Source: Verrucomicrobiota bacterium
GTDB lineage: Bacteria; Verrucomicrobiota; Verrucomicrobiia; JADLBR01
DNA: 62,236 nucleotides
Reading direction: 5' to 3'
NCBI GenBank assembly: GCA_029560585.1
Contig: JAKQKQ010000185.1
Location: 1 to 62,236 of the forward strand
Shown here: positions 50,898 through 62,095 of the stretch, in pieces
How the letters are laid out: every line of letters begins with the position of its first letter
Numbering within the stretch: position 1 is the first letter of the stretch
Program-made: the position numbers and the translations under genes
Notes under the pieces: generated by a model
What the model was told of the DNA's origin: nothing
The model's input: only the letters and a program-made list of their open reading frames with translations
Database searches by the model: none

Positions 50898-51523
50898 AAA
50901 CGCTGTCGGGGCTGTTCGAGAGCAACAGGCAATGGGCGGCGAAGATCACCCGATCGGACCCCGAATTCTTTCAGAAGCTCGTCCGGCAGCAGTCGCCCGC
51001 CTTCCTGTGGATCGGGTGCTCGGATAGCCGCGTTCCCGCGAACGTGATCGTCGGCCTGCAGCCAGGAGAACTTTTTGTGCACAGGAACATAGCCAATCTC
51101 GTGGTGCACTCCGACATGAACTGCCTCTCTGTCATCCAGTATGCCGTAGAGGTATTGAAAACGAGACACATCATCGTTTGCGGGCATTACGGGTGTGGCG
51201 GCGTGAGGGCCGCAATGGAAAGCCGGCCACATGGTCTGATCGATAATTGGCTGGCCCACATACGGGATATCTACGAAGAGCGGCGGGATGAGCTGATGCT
51301 CCTGGCCGACGAGGATGCGCGGGTGGATCGTCTCTGTGAATTGAATGTCGCGGAACAGGTGAAGAATGCCGGCAACACGACCATCGCGCAAGAGGCGTGG
51401 GGAAGAGGAGAACCACTGGTGATCCATGGCTGGATCTACCGTATAGCAAATGGACTCTTGAAGGACCTGGGTTTTTCCGTGGCATCGGCCGAGGAACTGA
51501 AGGCACTGGAGCGCGGAAGTTAG
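50894..51523 (+). CDS. Beta-class carbonic anhydrase
   Basis: 209 residues. The zinc ligands are in CSDSRVPANVIVGLQPGELFVHRNIANLV (Cys and the Asp-Arg dyad) and GHYGCGGVRAAM (His, Cys). The tail TTIAQEAWGRGEPLVIHGWIYRIANGLLKDLGF is that of the type I beta-CA family. It interconverts CO2 and bicarbonate in the cytoplasm. It starts in an ATGA overlap with the HAD gene, with GGAGAGG upstream. Confidence 0.94.
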   Translation: MKTLSGLFESNRQWAAKITRSDPEFFQKLVRQQSPAFLWIGCSDSRVPANVIVGLQPGELFVHRNIANLVVHSDMNCLSVIQYAVEVLKTRHIIVCGHYGCGGVRAAMESRPHGLIDNWLAHIRDIYEERRDELMLLADEDARVDRLCELNVAEQVKNAGNTTIAQEAWGRGEPLVIHGWIYRIANGLLKDLGFSVASAEELKALERGS

Positions 51524-51553
51524 AGGGGATAAGGAGCACCATCAATCGGGCGC

Positions 51554-51583
51554 TTGTTGGCGCGGGTTGATCCGTGATAGCAT
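51554..51583 (+). promoter_or_regulatory. Promoter for a leaderless heparinase mRNA
   Basis: TTGTTG (51554-51559) and TAGCAT (51578-51583), spacer 18. The -10 box ends 6 bases before ATG 51590, with no Shine-Dalgarno site. Confidence 0.45.
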
Positions 51584-51589
51584 GAATCC

Positions 51590-54190
51590 ATGAGGCGCTG
51601 GATGTGGGTTCTTGCCGCGGCGGCGCCGCTCGGGCTGCGCGCCGAGATGGTCATCAGCCATTGTGATGTTGCCGCTTCATGGGAAGGTGGGGTTGGGATC
51701 GAGGCACGCGACGTGAAGGAGGGAAAGGGGGCGGTCCGCTGGGCGATTGGGTCAACCCACAGCATCTCCCTTCGCGAGATGCCCCACGATTGGTCGTCGG
51801 AATCGGGGCTGAGTTTCTGGGCCCATAGCGCCGTGGCGACCGGCTCGCGGTTCTGGGTGATCCTTGCGTCGGAGGACCCGAAATCCGAGGGATCGGACTA
51901 CTTCAGTTTCTCCAGCCAAATCGATTTCGTCGGTTGGCGGCGATTCGTGATCCCGTTCGAAGAGATCGGGCGCGTGCGGCACCCGGTGGGGTGGAAGAAG
52001 ATCGACAGGGTGACATTCCATGCCGCGTGGGATCCGGGAATCAAGCCTGATCCGCGGACGGTGCTGGTGATCGATGACATGCGGGCGACGAGGGTGGCCA
52101 CGGTGGGTCAGGGACCGCGGATCACGCACGAGGAATTCTGGTCGGCACTGGACCTCGGGCGGCCGGAGTTGGCCGCCGTGGGGGCGGCGGTGGGGCGCAA
52201 GGACTTTTCGGGGGCCGCACGGGCGCTGTCCGAGCACCTGCGGCGGCGGGAGCGCCCGCGATGGCTGGTGGATTTCCGCTCGAGGCCCGCGCCCGATCCC
52301 AAATACAGGACCGCGGCGGCGGACAAGATCTTGGCGCACGAGTTCACTTTCATCAAAACGACCTACCGGCCGGAGGGCAGGATCGACTGGTCGTTCAATG
52401 CCATGACCGAGGGCGAGAGCGCGACCGTCGAATGGAACGCGCAGTTCAACCGCCACTTCCATTTCGAGCGCGTGGCGGACGCATACTGGCACACCGGCCA
52501 AGACAAGTACGCGCGCGAGATCGCGGACGAGATGGTCGCATGGATCGAGGACTGCCCGGTGTTGCTATGGCGGTCGGGCAATTCACCGTACCATCACGCG
52601 TGGGAGACGCTCAACACGGGCGTGCGGATCAGCAGCACCTGGCCGGATGCCCTGTTCCGCTGCCTGGATAGCCCCGCGTTTACGCCCGAGGTGCTGGTGA
52701 AGATCCTCAAGTCGTGGTACGAGCAGGCCGAGCATCTGGTGCGCTGGCCGTCCCACGCCAACTGGCTCACGTGCGAATCGTGCGGCGTGTATTTCGCGGG
52801 CGTGCTTTTCCCCGAATTCAGGCGCGCTGCGGAATGGCGGCGCATCGCGATCGAGCGCCTGTACCGGCAGTTGGACGAGGAGGTCTATCCCGACGGCATG
52901 CAGGTTGAATTGGCCTTGGGTTACAACAACTGGGTGCTCCGGGAGTTCTCTAGCGTGCTGAAAGTCGCCAAGCACAATGACGCGATCGAGGGCGTGCCCG
53001 GCGATTTCAGGGACCGGCTGGAGAAGATGTATGATTATCAGCTCCGCGCGATGCGGCCCGATGGCGTGGTCTGGGGGCTCAACGACGCGAGCGACGCGGC
53101 GCCGCGGAAAGCCCTAGAGGAAGGGGCTGAGTATTTTCCGTCACGCGCTGACTTTCGGTGGGCTGCCACCGGCGGCAAGGAGGGCAAGGCGCCGCCTGCG
53201 GAGTCGGCCGCGATGGCCTACAGCGGCCATTACATCATGCGCGGTGGCTGGCGGCCAGAGGACCCGCACATGCTTTTCGACGCTGGCCCTTTCGGGGCGG
53301 GTCACCAGCACGAAGATAAGCTGGGCGTGCTGGCCTACGCCCACGGCGTGCGCCTCCTCATCGAGGGCGGTAACTACATGTACGACAAGTCCCGTTGGCG
53401 GCGATACGTTCTCTCGACCCGAGGGCATAACACCATCCGCGTGGATGATCAGGATCAGCGCCGCAGGGGGGAGCGCGAGAGCTGGGTGCTGCCTTATCCG
53501 TTCCAACCCATCGCCAACCCATGGGTCACTGGCCCCGACGCGGACTTTGTGGAGGGCACCTACAATGATGGGTATGGCGCCCCGAAGGAAAAACTCGCCG
53601 ACGTGGTCCATCGCCGGGCAGTGCTGTTCGTGAAGCCGCGATACTGGATCATCTCGGATGTGCTCGAGCCGTCGGATGACAGGGACCACCGATACCAGGC
53701 CATTTTTCATCTGAATGCGGAGGAGGCACGGGCGGATGGCACCTCCGTGAGGACGCTCAGGCCCGACGCGAACCTGCACATCGTCCCGGCAACGTCGGAG
53801 GGATTGGGGGTTCGGGTCGTCAAAGGCGTGGGCGAGGAACCGGTGCAAGGATGGGCCAATGGACCGTGGCGTCCGGTCCCGACGGCCCTCTACGAGTGGC
53901 AGGGTTCGAGGACGCAGCGGCGCGTTTTCGTCCTCTACCCCACGGCCAAGGGAGAGGCATGCCCCATCGCGCGTGCCAGGGCATTGCCAGTCACCGCATT
54001 CGACGGGAAACCTGCCCGGGCCGTGGCCGTCCGGATCGAATTTGCGGACGGTTCGGCCCAAGTGTTCTGCCACGCCGATGCCGGAGAGGGGCCCTGCCGT
54101 TTTGGCGAATGGACCACCGACGGCCGCTGCGAGTGGATCGCGATCGGGCCCGATGGGAAGGCCGTGCGCCAGTTTCGGGCGGCGCGATAG
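51590..54190 (+). CDS. Secreted heparinase II/III family lyase with N-terminal sandwich domain
   Basis: 866 residues. Signal peptide [18 protein letters not shown]. Residues about 20-165 form a carbohydrate-binding-like beta-sandwich ([29 protein letters not shown] ... [32 protein letters not shown]). Then comes the Hepar_II_III_N toroid ([49 protein letters not shown] ... [19 protein letters not shown]). The catalytic beta domain starts at about 545 ([53 protein letters not shown]). Probably cleaves uronic-acid-containing glycans. It heads the secreted-enzyme locus that runs to 58870. Confidence 0.9.
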   Translation: MRRWMWVLAAAAPLGLRAEMVISHCDVAASWEGGVGIEARDVKEGKGAVRWAIGSTHSISLREMPHDWSSESGLSFWAHSAVATGSRFWVILASEDPKSEGSDYFSFSSQIDFVGWRRFVIPFEEIGRVRHPVGWKKIDRVTFHAAWDPGIKPDPRTVLVIDDMRATRVATVGQGPRITHEEFWSALDLGRPELAAVGAAVGRKDFSGAARALSEHLRRRERPRWLVDFRSRPAPDPKYRTAAADKILAHEFTFIKTTYRPEGRIDWSFNAMTEGESATVEWNAQFNRHFHFERVADAYWHTGQDKYAREIADEMVAWIEDCPVLLWRSGNSPYHHAWETLNTGVRISSTWPDALFRCLDSPAFTPEVLVKILKSWYEQAEHLVRWPSHANWLTCESCGVYFAGVLFPEFRRAAEWRRIAIERLYRQLDEEVYPDGMQVELALGYNNWVLREFSSVLKVAKHNDAIEGVPGDFRDRLEKMYDYQLRAMRPDGVVWGLNDASDAAPRKALEEGAEYFPSRADFRWAATGGKEGKAPPAESAAMAYSGHYIMRGGWRPEDPHMLFDAGPFGAGHQHEDKLGVLAYAHGVRLLIEGGNYMYDKSRWRRYVLSTRGHNTIRVDDQDQRRRGERESWVLPYPFQPIANPWVTGPDADFVEGTYNDGYGAPKEKLADVVHRRAVLFVKPRYWIISDVLEPSDDRDHRYQAIFHLNAEEARADGTSVRTLRPDANLHIVPATSEGLGVRVVKGVGEEPVQGWANGPWRPVPTALYEWQGSRTQRRVFVLYPTAKGEACPIARARALPVTAFDGKPARAVAVRIEFADGSAQVFCHADAGEGPCRFGEWTTDGRCEWIAIGPDGKAVRQFRAAR

Positions 54191-54335
54191 TCTTGTCGGG
54201 TGGCCCAGGTTGACGGATCTCGCCGGTGCCCAACGAGTCTTGAGACTGTTGCGCCATGGAGAAGGCGGCGCCTTGACACCTCGTGTGGGCGCGCGTTTGC
54301 TGGTTGGGCCGCGTGGCGGCAAAGGAGACCCGACG

Positions 54336-55682
54336 ATGATGGCGCGCATGTTCCTAGGCGGGGTGGTCGCGGTGCTGTTGGGGGGCGTTGGCCGCTCCGC
54401 AATGACGGACCTGTGGAGCCCGGCGGCGCCGCGCGATGAGATCAGGCCGGAGTTCCGGCAGGAGGCCGGGGCCGGTCGCGATGGGGGCGAGGCCCTGATC
54501 ATCGATGCGAGAGGATTCGAGGGGGCACACGGATGGTGGACGCGCACAATGCCGGTGGAGGGTGGCAAATCGTATCGGTTTCGGGTTTTCCACAAACTGG
54601 ATGGCGTGCGTCTGCCGCGGCGATCGGCGTGGTCGCGAATCCTGTGGGTGAATGACAATGGCAAACCCGTCTATCACGACGAAAAGGGGCCGGACGTCCA
54701 CTTTTCCGAGACTCCGACGCCCAGGGCAGAACCCGAGTATCCGGCGGATGGCGCGACGGATGCGAGGGGCTGGACCGAGGTTTCGGGCGTATTCCACGCT
54801 CCCTCCGCGGCGAGGAGGGCGGTGATCGAACTACATCTGCTCTGGTCGGGGGGCCGTGTCGCCTATAGCGGGATGTCGTTGGAGGCGACGGCCCCGACCA
54901 CCCGAAAGGTGAGGCTCGCCACGGTCCATTTGCGGCCGAAGAGCCCTGAGAAGACACCCGAGGGTAATCGGCGCATGTTCGAGGCGCCGATCGCTGCGGC
55001 CGCGGCGCAGAAGGCCGATCTTGTCGTGTTGCCGGAGACCTTGACCTATTATGCGACGGGCCGACCGATGGTCGATTGCGCCGAGACCGTGCCGGGGCCA
55101 TCGACCGAATACTTCGGGAGCCTGGCGAAACGGCACGACCTCTACATCGTCGCCGGATTGATCGAGCGCGATGGGCGCTTGGTCTACAACACCTCGGCAC
55201 TCGTCGGACCGGATGGCAAACTGGTCGGCAAGTACCGGAAGGCGACCCTCCCGCGCAGCGAGATCGAATCGGGCATCCAGCCGGGGGATCAGTACCCCGT
55301 CTTTGAGACGCGTTTCGGCAAGGTGGGGATGATGATCTGCTACGACGGGTTCTTTCCGGAAGTCGCCCGGCAGCTGGCGATAAATGGCGCGGAGGTGATC
55401 GCGTGGCCCGTGTGGGGCTGCAACCCCTTGCTGGCCGCGGCGCGGGCCTGCGAGACTCACGTGTATGTGGTGAGCTCGACTTACACCGATGTTGACAGAC
55501 GATGGATGATTTCAGCGGTGTTCGGTCACGATGGCAAACCGCTGGCACAGGCGAAGGAATGGGGGGCGGTGGCGGTCGCTGAGGTCGATCTCGACGCGCC
55601 GCTGCATTGGCCGAGCCTGGGCGATTTTAAGGCCGAGATACCGCGCCATCGACCCGTCTGGCCGGGCGAGGCGCGGCGATGA
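54336..55682 (+). CDS. Secreted nitrilase-superfamily (C-N) hydrolase with N-terminal sandwich domain
   Basis: 448 residues. Signal peptide [22 protein letters not shown]. Residues about 28-185 form a CBM-like domain ([37 protein letters not shown] ... [39 protein letters not shown]). The C-N hydrolase domain follows, with the catalytic triad Glu234 (LPETLTYY), Lys302 ([15 protein letters not shown]) and Cys335 ([14 protein letters not shown]). It would hydrolyse an amide or nitrile outside the cytoplasm, perhaps on amidated or N-acylated sugars. AAAGGAG 8 bases before the ATG. Overlaps the next gene by 4 bases. Confidence 0.9.
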   Translation: MMARMFLGGVVAVLLGGVGRSAMTDLWSPAAPRDEIRPEFRQEAGAGRDGGEALIIDARGFEGAHGWWTRTMPVEGGKSYRFRVFHKLDGVRLPRRSAWSRILWVNDNGKPVYHDEKGPDVHFSETPTPRAEPEYPADGATDARGWTEVSGVFHAPSAARRAVIELHLLWSGGRVAYSGMSLEATAPTTRKVRLATVHLRPKSPEKTPEGNRRMFEAPIAAAAAQKADLVVLPETLTYYATGRPMVDCAETVPGPSTEYFGSLAKRHDLYIVAGLIERDGRLVYNTSALVGPDGKLVGKYRKATLPRSEIESGIQPGDQYPVFETRFGKVGMMICYDGFFPEVARQLAINGAEVIAWPVWGCNPLLAAARACETHVYVVSSTYTDVDRRWMISAVFGHDGKPLAQAKEWGAVAVAEVDLDAPLHWPSLGDFKAEIPRHRPVWPGEARR

Positions 55683-58600
55683 AGTTCTGCCGGAACCGTT
55701 TCGTGCCTTCAGCGTGCATTGGGGCCCTATTCGCCGTATTGGCGGCACCGCAATCGTGGGGCGAATGGGCGGATCCCGCCCGACCCTTTCGCGTGCGAGC
55801 GACGGTGCCGGTCGAGGAATGTGCCACCGATTGCCTGTTGGCGACGATGCCGGTGGACATGGCAAAGGATCTCCGCCAACTCGGCGTCCGCGGCGAGGTG
55901 GATGCCTCGTCATTCCGTCTGTTGGAGGTTGGACCAGAGGCCCACGAGATCGCGGCTTCGTTGCGCGATGGCCGCGTCGAATGGGACGTCGGCGCCAGGG
56001 CGCCGGGAGAAGAAGCAGCCTTCGATCTCTATTTCAGCCTCACTGGTGCGCCCGGATCCAGAGTTTCCGTGATGGCGGCCCCCAAGGCGACGCCCGATTT
56101 TTTTGAGGAGTGTTTTGGACGCCCGTGCGATTTCGACGACGGCGGTTTCGGGGGTATCACGAGCTGGGGGAACCGCCCGGAGTTCATCCGGCGCCGCGTC
56201 GAGAACGGTGTCCTAATCCTGGATGTGAAACAGGACGGCTATTTCATCTGGGGGACGATGTGGGGTCCCGAGAGGGAGGGGGTCAAGGCTGTTCGGATCG
56301 ACGTCGATCGGCGCTGGATGTTGGAGATCAGGCTGCGGCAAAGCATCGAGCGCGCAAATTGGGATCTCTATGGTCGTCCCCTCGGCAAAGAGGATTTGCT
56401 GCACCACGAATTCTCGGTGCGGGGGACGAACTGGCAGACGGCGCGCATCGACTTGCGACACGATCTTCGGTGGCACGGCGTGCTCTCGGCCCTGCGAATC
56501 GATCCTGCCGGGGAGGCGGCCGCGCGCGTGGATATCGACTGGATTCGGCTCGTGCCGAGCTTGGCCGCCAGGCGTGCGGCGGTGGAGACCCTGGGCGCAC
56601 CGAGTGCCGAGGTCCGAAAAGTAGAACTGGTTCCCGGCAGCAAGGATGTTGCCGCGGGGAGCGAGCAACTGGTGGCCGTGATGGCGAGCGATGCGGAGGG
56701 GAAGCCTGTGCGGGGGCAACCGGTGAGGCTGTGGGTTCACGAAGAACCGGACGGCGTCTTTAGCCTGAACCGCAGGGCGGGCGCTTTGAACGATGCCCCG
56801 GGCTTCGCCTCGTTGGCGCTGGATCCGGGCTCGCGGCGCGCCCTCACCGACTCGGCGGGGTGCGCCAAGTTCCGGTATTTCGCCACGCGGATCGCGACAG
56901 GGCCCGAGCGTCTGTTGGCGGAGGCTGAGTTCGCAAGAGCGCCGTCCGCCGAGGCGAGCGTGGTGGTGCGCCCGTGTTTGCCGCACCACTATGTTGTTGA
57001 ACCCGCCCGTCCTCGCATCGTGCGACCGGGAGAACGGCCGACCGAACTTCTCGCGCGCCGGGCCGATGAATTCGGCAATCCGCTGTCCAGCGATAGCCCG
57101 GCGCTGTCGTGGGATGCCCCGGGCGCCGAGGTCGTTCCCGCCGCGCCATCGGGATCGGGTGATGCGCGGGCGACGCTGCGCTGCGACCCGGCGACGCGCT
57201 GGGTCACCTCGGCGGGGGTGACCGACGCGGCGGGTCTCTCGGGCCGATCGGCGCCGATCTCGTTTCTCCCAGGGAGTCCCAGGCCGGAGCCGGTGCGCCT
57301 GCTCCCCAATGGCTATTTTGCGATCGGAGGGAAGGCATGGCTGCCGCTCGGCGGTTTCTACGCCAACTGGGTCGGCCTGCCCACGCCCGATGGCGAGTGG
57401 GACAAGCGCGCGTCATTTACCGATGCGACCGAGGCGCAGATCGTCGAGTGGCTCAAGCTTCTGAAATCGAACGGCGTCACCGCCCTGCGATTCATGCTGC
57501 GGAGCCACCGCAACAACGGCATGGAGCCCATGGACATCGGCGGCCGGGTGAATCCAGGGCTGTTCCCGGCCTTTCTCCGTTACCTGGATCTGGCGCGGCC
57601 ATTCGGCTTCCGATTTCTCGTCGTCATCCACGAGGACTATTCGAAGCCGTGCTATTTCAATGGCGCGGCGCTGGAGCGTTTCTGCCTGCCGTGGTACGAG
57701 GGGGAGAAGATCGACGGTTTGCCGGCCTTCCAGCGCCGATTCATCCGGGATCGGAGACTGATCGGCGACCCTGCCGAAAAATACACCGACCGCGATGTGA
57801 TCGCGTGTCAGGACGCGTACGCGCGCGAGATCATCGGGTTGCTCAAGGACAACCCGGCGGTGTTCGCGTACGAGCTGGAGAACGAGATGGTGAATTGTCC
57901 CGCGGCATGGGCCGATCACGCCATTGCGACGATCCGTTCGGTGGATCCGGGGACACCGGTCTGCGTGAGCCACGGTGGAGGAGGCCTGATCACGGCGGAT
58001 CCCGCCTGGTGGAAGGCGAAGACGTCGATCGATTTCTACACGTACCACCTCTATCCCCACGGCACGACCTCCCCGGAGATGGACTATGGCATCGCGACCG
58101 ATGTGCTGACGCGATACGGACGAATGGGAAAACCGGCCTTCCTGGGTGAGTCTGCGGGCGACCAGTTCTCGTATGGGCCGGATCGCGAGACGCGGCGATG
58201 GACCATGCGCGATGTCATCTGGTTTTCTCTCCTCAATGGCAACCCGGGTTGCTTCTTCTGGAACGCGCGGGCGAGCGAGTTCGCCGAGTTTCGTCTGGCG
58301 GCGGAGGTGTTTGGGCGCGTGGACTGGGCGACGTTCCGGCGCGAGAGGCCGCCGCTGGCCATTGCCGTGCCGCACGCTCTGGACGATGACAAGTGGTTCC
58401 GATCCGAGGCGGGTCGCGCCGCCCACGCGATGATGGGGCGCTATGCGCGGCACTATCTGGACAGGGGCGCCGATTTTGATTTCATCCTTGGGGAGGCTTC
58501 GGATCATGCGCTGCATGCGGGCGTCGATCATTTCGCCCCGCCGGATCCCGGGGCGACAGCCTTCGGCATTTCGCCCGGTTACCAGCTCAAGGCGCTCGTG

Positions 58601-58870
58601 CGCGAGGGAGGCGGCGAGGCGATTCTCTATGCGCGCAATTACGCGGGGGTGCGCCTGTGGGAGTGCGAGAAGCCGCACCGCTGGATCCAGTACCTGCGGG
58701 CACGGAAACCCGCATCCTTGCGGGTGACGGTGGCGCTGCCCGGCCGGTTTGATGTGGAAATCTGGGACCTCGACGCGTGCCGTCATGAGATCCGACCCGC
58801 GCAGGCGGGCCGGACACTCGAACTGGGCTTAAGCGATCACGACTTTGCCATCCTCCTCAGGAGACGCTGA
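55679..58870 (+). CDS. Large secreted glycosidase, clan GH-A type barrel with Ig-like domains
   Basis: 1063 residues. Signal peptide to about 28. Residues 30-285 look like a beta-sandwich domain ([25 protein letters not shown] ... [29 protein letters not shown]). Two Ig-like/invasin-like domains follow at about 310-530. The TIM barrel from about 545 ([21 protein letters not shown] ... [21 protein letters not shown]) has the acid-base candidate Glu736 (YELENEMVN) and the nucleophile candidate Glu824 ([10 protein letters not shown]), the spacing of a retaining GH5/GH2-like clan. Substrate unknown. Translationally coupled to the nitrilase gene; its 3' end overlaps the convergent kinase gene by 14 bases. 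Confidence 0.85.
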   Translation: MKFCRNRFVPSACIGALFAVLAAPQSWGEWADPARPFRVRATVPVEECATDCLLATMPVDMAKDLRQLGVRGEVDASSFRLLEVGPEAHEIAASLRDGRVEWDVGARAPGEEAAFDLYFSLTGAPGSRVSVMAAPKATPDFFEECFGRPCDFDDGGFGGITSWGNRPEFIRRRVENGVLILDVKQDGYFIWGTMWGPEREGVKAVRIDVDRRWMLEIRLRQSIERANWDLYGRPLGKEDLLHHEFSVRGTNWQTARIDLRHDLRWHGVLSALRIDPAGEAAARVDIDWIRLVPSLAARRAAVETLGAPSAEVRKVELVPGSKDVAAGSEQLVAVMASDAEGKPVRGQPVRLWVHEEPDGVFSLNRRAGALNDAPGFASLALDPGSRRALTDSAGCAKFRYFATRIATGPERLLAEAEFARAPSAEASVVVRPCLPHHYVVEPARPRIVRPGERPTELLARRADEFGNPLSSDSPALSWDAPGAEVVPAAPSGSGDARATLRCDPATRWVTSAGVTDAAGLSGRSAPISFLPGSPRPEPVRLLPNGYFAIGGKAWLPLGGFYANWVGLPTPDGEWDKRASFTDATEAQIVEWLKLLKSNGVTALRFMLRSHRNNGMEPMDIGGRVNPGLFPAFLRYLDLARPFGFRFLVVIHEDYSKPCYFNGAALERFCLPWYEGEKIDGLPAFQRRFIRDRRLIGDPAEKYTDRDVIACQDAYAREIIGLLKDNPAVFAYELENEMVNCPAAWADHAIATIRSVDPGTPVCVSHGGGGLITADPAWWKAKTSIDFYTYHLYPHGTTSPEMDYGIATDVLTRYGRMGKPAFLGESAGDQFSYGPDRETRRWTMRDVIWFSLLNGNPGCFFWNARASEFAEFRLAAEVFGRVDWATFRRERPPLAIAVPHALDDDKWFRSEAGRAAHAMMGRYARHYLDRGADFDFILGEASDHALHAGVDHFAPPDPGATAFGISPGYQLKALVREGGGEAILYARNYAGVRLWECEKPHRWIQYLRARKPASLRVTVALPGRFDVEIWDLDACRHEIRPAQAGRTLELGLSDHDFAILLRRR

Positions 58871-61800
58871 TGCCCTCCGGGTGTTGGTGGGGTGTCCCGA
58901 GGTTGGCCCCGTCACCGAGGACCCGCTGGACCATCGTGATCAATTCCGATCTCTTGAAGGGCTTCTGAAGGAAGCCTGAGATGGAGATCCCGCGCATCTT
59001 GTCGATGACGCCGGATTCGTCATAGCCGCTGGTCATGATGACCGGGATATTGGGTTTCAGGGCGCGCAGTCGGCCCAGGCATTCGTCGCCGCTCATCTGC
59101 GGCATGGCGAGATCGAGGATGACCAGCGCGACGTTAGGGTGATCCGTGAACTGGGCGATGCCCTCCGGGCCACCTTCGGCGGAAAGGACGCGGAAACCAG
59201 ACCTTTCGAGGTGGCGCGACATGACGGCTAGGATGCCGGTTTCGTCATCGATCACCAGGATCGTGCTCTTGCCATTCCAGTCCACCTTCGGTTCATGCGC
59301 GGGTTCGTCGGGTGGGGTGGCATCGCTCGTCGCCTGAAACAGGACCGTGAAGGTGGAGCCTTTCGCGGGTTCCGACAGCACCTTTATGGCGCCCCTGTGC
59401 CCGCGCACGATGCCGAGCACCGAAGCGAGGCCCAGGCCGCGACCCGTGAATTTGGTCGTGAAGAACGGATCGAATATGCGGGCCATCGTGGCCGCATCCA
59501 TGCCGCAGCCCGTGTCGCTGACCTCGACGTAGACATAATCGCCATCGGGAAGATGGTCATCGACATAGGCTTCCGACAGAAAGGCCGCGTCGCAGTGCCT
59601 GATCCCGGTGGTGATGGTGATGCAGCCCGAGTTGTTTTCGATCGCCTCGGACGCGTTCATGACGAGGTTCATGACGATCTGGCGCAGGTGTGTGGCATCC
59701 AGCCAGACCGCCGGCAATCCATCCGCCAAGCGGAAGTGAACATTGGCGCGTTTTGAGACCGATACCTCGAGGAGACGCACCATCTCCACCACGATGCGGT
59801 TGACGTCGACAGCCTCGGTCGTGGGTTTGGACCTGCCCGCGTAGGCGAGCATCTGGCGACAGAGTTCGGCGCCACGTCGCGACGCGATCTCGATCTCCTT
59901 GGCCGACGGGAGGAGGTGGGAGTCCCTGGGCAACTCCTCGAGGCACACCTCGACGTGGCCCAGGATGGCCATGAGGAGGTTGTTGAAATCGTGGGCGATG
60001 CCCCCGGCGAGCACCCCGAGGCTCTCGAGCTTTTGCGATTGGAGCATCTGGGCCTCGGCGTCCTTCCTCTCCTGCTCGAGCCGCTTGCGCTCGGTGATGT
60101 CCTCGACCATGGTGATCGCGTGCTCGATCTTGCCGCTCTCCTGTCGGATCGCGGTGACCTCGACGTTGCCCCAGACGATGCGGCCGTCGGCGCGAATATA
60201 GCGTTTCTCGATTCGAAAGGATTCGCGTTCGCCGCGGAAGAGCTCCTCGAACATGCCCCATCCGGGCTGTGCGTCCTCGGGGTGGGTCAGGTCGATGAAG
60301 CTCATCGACCGGAGCTGTTCGGCGGAGTAACCGATCATCTCTTCGAACGCCCTGTTGGCGAGGGCGAAATGTCCGCCGCCGTCGACGAGCGCAGTGCCGA
60401 TCGGCGCGTTCTCGAAAAGGATTCGGAATTGCTCCTGGCTCGCGCGGATGGCCTCCTCATGGGTTCGGCGCTCGGTCACGTCGCGGAAGATGCCTATGGA
60501 CACTGGGCCCTCCGGCAGCACGATCTGGGCGGTGCCAACGTCCGCGTAAAAGATGGTGCCGTCCTTGCGCTGGACGCGGAGTTCTGGATGGAGGGATACC
60601 TCTCCGCGTGCGTTCCTTTCGAACTCGGACCGTATGAAGTCGGCATCCTCGGGAGGGTGCAACTGTTCGACGGTCATCCCGAGGAGTTCCTCCGGGCGGT
60701 AGCCGAGTCGGTTGGCCAGCCGCTGATTGACAGCGGAGATCTTCTTCGTGGAGTTCACGACAAGGACGATGCCATCGCCCGCCCCCTCGAACAGGGTTCG
60801 AAACTTCGCCTCGCTTTGCCTCATGGCTTCTTGTGCGGCCCGCTCGTCGGTCACGTCGCGGATGATGCCCAACTGGAGCGTGCCCTCGGGCAGGACGACA
60901 GGGGTCGAGATGAGGCTCGCGAAGACAGTGGAGCCGTCCTTGCGCCGTAAGAGGATCTCGCGGTGGCGGGGTATTTCGGATGTGGTGTCCTTTCCGAATT
61001 CGGCGATGACCTGCGCCGTTGTTTCGGGCGGGTGGAAATCATCGACCCTGAGGTGGACCGCCTCCTCGCGGGTGTAGCCGAGCATGTCGGCGAATCGCTG
61101 GTTTACGGCCACCAATTGGCGGGTGCGTGGATCGACGAGCACGATGCCATCGCCCGCGCACTCGAATATCACCCGGAGCTTGGTCTCGCTGGCCGCCAGG
61201 GCCCTGACGGCGTTTTTCTGGTCGGTGATATCGACCGATATGCCGCCCAGCAATGGCGGCCCCTCCCCGCAGGGGATGACGAACTTTTGGGTCTTGTATT
61301 CGTGGATGAGGCCATCGGCGCGGGGAACGGCCTCCTCGCATTCCTTGAAACCGAGTTTGGCGGCCTCGATGTCAGCTTCTCGCATCGCCTGGCCGAGCGG
61401 CCCCGGCCACAGCTCGTCTGTGCGTTTCCCGAGCCAGGAGTCATCCGCACCAAGCACCTCGCGCATGAATCGGTTGAAATACAACGTCCGGCCCTCGGCG
61501 TCCTTGATGTAAGCGGCCGCGGGAAGGCGGTCCATGAAACGATCGAATTCCCTGCGAGACAGAGAGACCTGGTGCGGGCCTTCGGCCGTTGGAGGCTTCT
61601 TCTTCCAAACAGACATGATGCAAGTGTGACCATCGATATCGCACCGGGTGGCCTCTAGATCGGCGGGTACCTTGCGACCATCTTTGCAGAGGAGGACCGT
61701 CTCTATGTGACAGCGACCCAACTGCAGCGTGGACCCGACCCATCGGTCCACGAACGGCCTTTCCTCAGGGGCGAGGATGTCATTCGGGGTTTGCCCCAGC

Positions 61801-61919
61801 AGCTCCTCGCGGGTCCATCCGAGGCGCTCGCAGGCCACGCGCGTCGCATGGATAAATCGACCCCCGGGAATGTGGGCGAAGATCGCTTCGCCAAGTGCTT
61901 CGAGCAAGGCACCATCCAC
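58857..61919 (-). CDS. Hybrid sensor histidine kinase with five PAS domains and a receiver
   Basis: 1020 residues, no TM helix, so a cytoplasmic sensor. PAS/PAC units lie at about 5-115, 125-240, 240-360, 360-485 and 485-610 (for example LFEGAGDGIVLVVNSTKKISAVNQRLANRLGYRPEELLG). HisKA has His643 in GGIAHDFNNLLMAILGHVEV. HATPase signatures: NLVMNASEAIENN, SDTGCGMDAATMARIF, GRGLGLASVLGIV. The receiver (STILVIDDETGILAVM ... LVILDLAMPQMSG, Asp936; TSG; Lys in LQKPF) is C-terminal. GTG 61919 has GAAGGA 9 bases upstream; TTG 61940 is the alternative. It faces the secreted-enzyme locus and may govern it. Confidence 0.93.
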   Translation of the reverse strand: MDGALLEALGEAIFAHIPGGRFIHATRVACERLGWTREELLGQTPNDILAPEERPFVDRWVGSTLQLGRCHIETVLLCKDGRKVPADLEATRCDIDGHTCIMSVWKKKPPTAEGPHQVSLSRREFDRFMDRLPAAAYIKDAEGRTLYFNRFMREVLGADDSWLGKRTDELWPGPLGQAMREADIEAAKLGFKECEEAVPRADGLIHEYKTQKFVIPCGEGPPLLGGISVDITDQKNAVRALAASETKLRVIFECAGDGIVLVDPRTRQLVAVNQRFADMLGYTREEAVHLRVDDFHPPETTAQVIAEFGKDTTSEIPRHREILLRRKDGSTVFASLISTPVVLPEGTLQLGIIRDVTDERAAQEAMRQSEAKFRTLFEGAGDGIVLVVNSTKKISAVNQRLANRLGYRPEELLGMTVEQLHPPEDADFIRSEFERNARGEVSLHPELRVQRKDGTIFYADVGTAQIVLPEGPVSIGIFRDVTERRTHEEAIRASQEQFRILFENAPIGTALVDGGGHFALANRAFEEMIGYSAEQLRSMSFIDLTHPEDAQPGWGMFEELFRGERESFRIEKRYIRADGRIVWGNVEVTAIRQESGKIEHAITMVEDITERKRLEQERKDAEAQMLQSQKLESLGVLAGGIAHDFNNLLMAILGHVEVCLEELPRDSHLLPSAKEIEIASRRGAELCRQMLAYAGRSKPTTEAVDVNRIVVEMVRLLEVSVSKRANVHFRLADGLPAVWLDATHLRQIVMNLVMNASEAIENNSGCITITTGIRHCDAAFLSEAYVDDHLPDGDYVYVEVSDTGCGMDAATMARIFDPFFTTKFTGRGLGLASVLGIVRGHRGAIKVLSEPAKGSTFTVLFQATSDATPPDEPAHEPKVDWNGKSTILVIDDETGILAVMSRHLERSGFRVLSAEGGPEGIAQFTDHPNVALVILDLAMPQMSGDECLGRLRALKPNIPVIMTSGYDESGVIDKMRGISISGFLQKPFKRSELITMVQRVLGDGANLGTPHQHPEGISVS

Positions 61920-61940
61920 AGGGTTGTTTCCTTCAGTCAA

Positions 61941-62095
61941 ACGGACGCCCTCACGCGGAACTAATTGAAATTAAGTACGTTACAACAATTAACAAACCAG
62001 ACATTCTGTCGTCACGATGTAAACATAGCCAATTATTGTCCAAATGCGATAATCATTTGAGCGTGCTTTCGGCTGGGGTGACTGACCACCGCTAA
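61941..62095 (-). promoter_or_regulatory. AT-rich upstream region of the histidine kinase gene
   Basis: Roughly 60% A+T between 61960 and 62060, against about 35% elsewhere, so a likely promoter region for the kinase. It is bounded at 62096 by the dispersed repeat. I cannot pick one -35/-10 pair with confidence; there are several TTG-N-TAAT-like choices. Confidence 0.45.
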
